From Acidobacteriota bacterium (GTDB lineage: Bacteria; Acidobacteriota; Vicinamibacteria; Marinacidobacterales; Marinacidobacteraceae): a DNA stretch of 64,000 nucleotides. Below are positions 63,079-64,000 of the stretch, piece after piece; position 1 is the stretch's first letter, and the number at the start of each line of letters is the position of its first letter. The stretch spans positions 54,951-118,950 of the forward strand of contig JAJDUD010000056.1 in assembly GCA_022826825.1 (NCBI GenBank), in the 5' to 3' direction. Both the position numbers and the translations under genes were made by a program. Under the pieces are notes generated by a model. The model had not been told where the DNA came from. It was given only the letters and a program-made list of their open reading frames with translations, and did not search any database.

Positions 63079-63227
63079 TGTTCCTCATACCGGCTGAAGC
63101 AACCGGGCGACGCGGCCGGCAAGACTAACAGCCTGTGGACCGTCATTCTCTCAACCGGCTGCAGTCCGATGGCGCACCGCCAACATCGACTGGCCTGGTG
63201 TCGTCCGTCCTGGAGAACATTCACTGG

Positions 63228-63257
63228 TTGACCGAACTTCGAGAGCAGTGTTACGCT
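63228..63257 (+). promoter_or_regulatory. Candidate promoter for the basic-repeat protein
   Basis: TTGACC at 63228 and TACGCT at 63252 (spacing 18) with an extended -10 TG (TGTTACGCT), about 85 bases before the ATG at 63344. By eye only. Confidence 0.35.
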
Positions 63258-63343
63258 GAACTTGCGGGCTGCCCAACGGGACGTGGTTCTGTTTGCCCGT
63301 TATCCGGCGAACGGTTTCCTCGCAAGGGGTGAAGAAAACTGTA

Positions 63344-64000
63344 ATGAAGAAAAAGGCCAAGCGGTCGGCCAAGAAGAAAACGCGCAAGAAAGCAGGTGCG
63401 CGGGTGGCGTCGCGGAGTAGCGCTACCCGAAAGAAAGTCTCGCGCAAGAAAGCAACGCGTAAACGGTCGACGCGCAAAGCGACAGCGCGCAAGGCGACGC
63501 GCAAGAAAGTCACCCGGAAAAAGGTGTCGCGCAAAAAGACCACTCGGAAGAAAGCCACGCGCAAGAAGGTGACCCGAAAGAAGGCGGCGCGGAAGAAAGT
63601 GACCCGAAAGAAGGCCACGCGCAAGAAGGCGACCCGCAAGAAAGCGACCCGGAAGAAGACGTCCCGGAAGAAAGCCACCCGGAAGAAGGCGACGCGGAAG
63701 AAGACGTCGCGGAAGAAGGTGACCCGAAAGAAGGCGACGCGGAAGAAAGCCACCCGGAAGAAGGCGACGCGGAAGAAGGCGTCCCGGAAGAAGGCCACCC
63801 GGAAGAAGGCGACGCGGAAGAAGGCGACGCGGAAGAAGGCGTCCCGGAAGAAGGCGACGCGGAAGAAAGCGACCCGCAAGAAGGCGACGCGGAAGAAAGC
63901 GACCCGGAAGAAGGCAACGCGGAAGAAGGCGACCCGGAAGAAGGCGACCCGGAAGAAAGCCACCCGGAAGAAGGCGACCCGGAAGAAGGCCACCCGGAAG
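63344..64000 (+). CDS. Histone-H1-like Lys/Arg-rich pentapeptide-repeat protein, 3' end outside window
   Basis: Missing from the ORF track on this strand because no stop occurs before the edge. From the ATG at 63344 (an in-frame GTG lies at 63329) the frame reads MKKKAKRSAKKKTRKKAGAR, a short irregular lead, then over 30 tandem copies of a five-residue unit KK(A/V/T)(T/S)R up to base 64000, 219 codons in all. There is no acidic residue. The composition fits nucleoid-associated H1-like proteins (Hc1/Hc2, AlgP, BpH1 types) that bind DNA by charge and are often length-variable. The underlying DNA is a 15-base coding repeat with synonymous drift (AAG/AAA, CGG/CGC/CGA), which argues for selection on the protein. 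Confidence 0.85.
   Translation, partial: MKKKAKRSAKKKTRKKAGARVASRSSATRKKVSRKKATRKRSTRKATARKATRKKVTRKKVSRKKTTRKKATRKKVTRKKAARKKVTRKKATRKKATRKKATRKKTSRKKATRKKATRKKTSRKKVTRKKATRKKATRKKATRKKASRKKATRKKATRKKATRKKASRKKATRKKATRKKATRKKATRKKATRKKATRKKATRKKATRKKATRKKATRK

Noticed and set aside
63151-63993. - strand ORF of 280 residues with AFFRV repeats
   Set aside because: It is the antisense reading of the basic KKATR repeat. It has no family pattern, begins inside the repeat and has no ribosome site, whereas the + strand has a start and a composition known for H1-like proteins.
63344-64000. Possible CRISPR array from short direct repeats
   Set aside because: The unit is 15 bases without spacers, in frame and codon-structured; it is a coding tandem repeat.

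Overview
The window reads as a high-GC, Gram-negative, menaquinone-using bacterium, most likely an Acidobacteriota member. This is inferred from gene content, not from a marker-gene tree. The pointers are an outer membrane (LptD, five large TonB-dependent receptors of the Oar/carboxypeptidase-regulatory type), many lipoboxes, MacB-type permeases, a CRTAC1/ASPIC-UnbV protein beside a TPR protein, AAA/DUF4143 ATPases, and the futalosine menaquinone route. No rRNA, tRNA, CRISPR array, prophage or transposase gene was seen.

Layout. 0-0.5 kb: a higBA toxin-antitoxin module, cut by the window edge. 0.6-10.2 kb: export and lipoprotein genes: a MacB-like permease/ATPase pair, two tandem near-identical M20-like lipoproteins separated by a long inverted repeat, a short DUF885-type HEGIPGHH protein, a Met/His-rich lipoprotein and a lone MacB-like permease. 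10.3-27 kb: accessory zone with a PIN toxin module, two DUF4143 ATPases, two tandem TonB-dependent receptors, a mazEF locus whose mazF is frameshifted, a decayed mazEF copy, a phd/vapC module, a PAL-like beta-propeller lipoprotein, a seven-haem TPR cytochrome and an AAA+ ATPase. 27-41.5 kb: two further tandem receptors, a TPR + CRTAC1 pair, a DUF4097-type repeat protein, a small exported protein and a fifth receptor. 41.9-51 kb (mostly + strand): Nfu, LptD, DUF92 + UbiA prenyltransferase, GlyA, DinG-like helicase, YggS. 51-63 kb (- strand): a long near-continuous gene string mqnP-ubiX-mqnE-[repeat]-mqnA-mqnC-CNNM-tilS-ftsH-cdaA-ybbR-lepB, joining menaquinone synthesis to membrane proteolysis and c-di-AMP synthesis. 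63.3-64 kb: the start of a pentapeptide-repeat (KKATR)n histone-H1-like protein on the + strand, open at the window edge.

Running through all of this is a dispersed family of non-coding palindromic elements (REP/MITE-like, from about 40 to 430 bp). It occurs at eight or more places, always between genes, with compensatory stem changes and long composite copies that match one another in inverted orientation. It is the strongest structure not explained by the genes. Other points of note: tandem M20-like proteins whose metal ligands look replaced, a one-base lesion in mazF beside an internally deleted mazEF copy, and the basic repeat protein, which the ORF track shows only as an antisense shadow.
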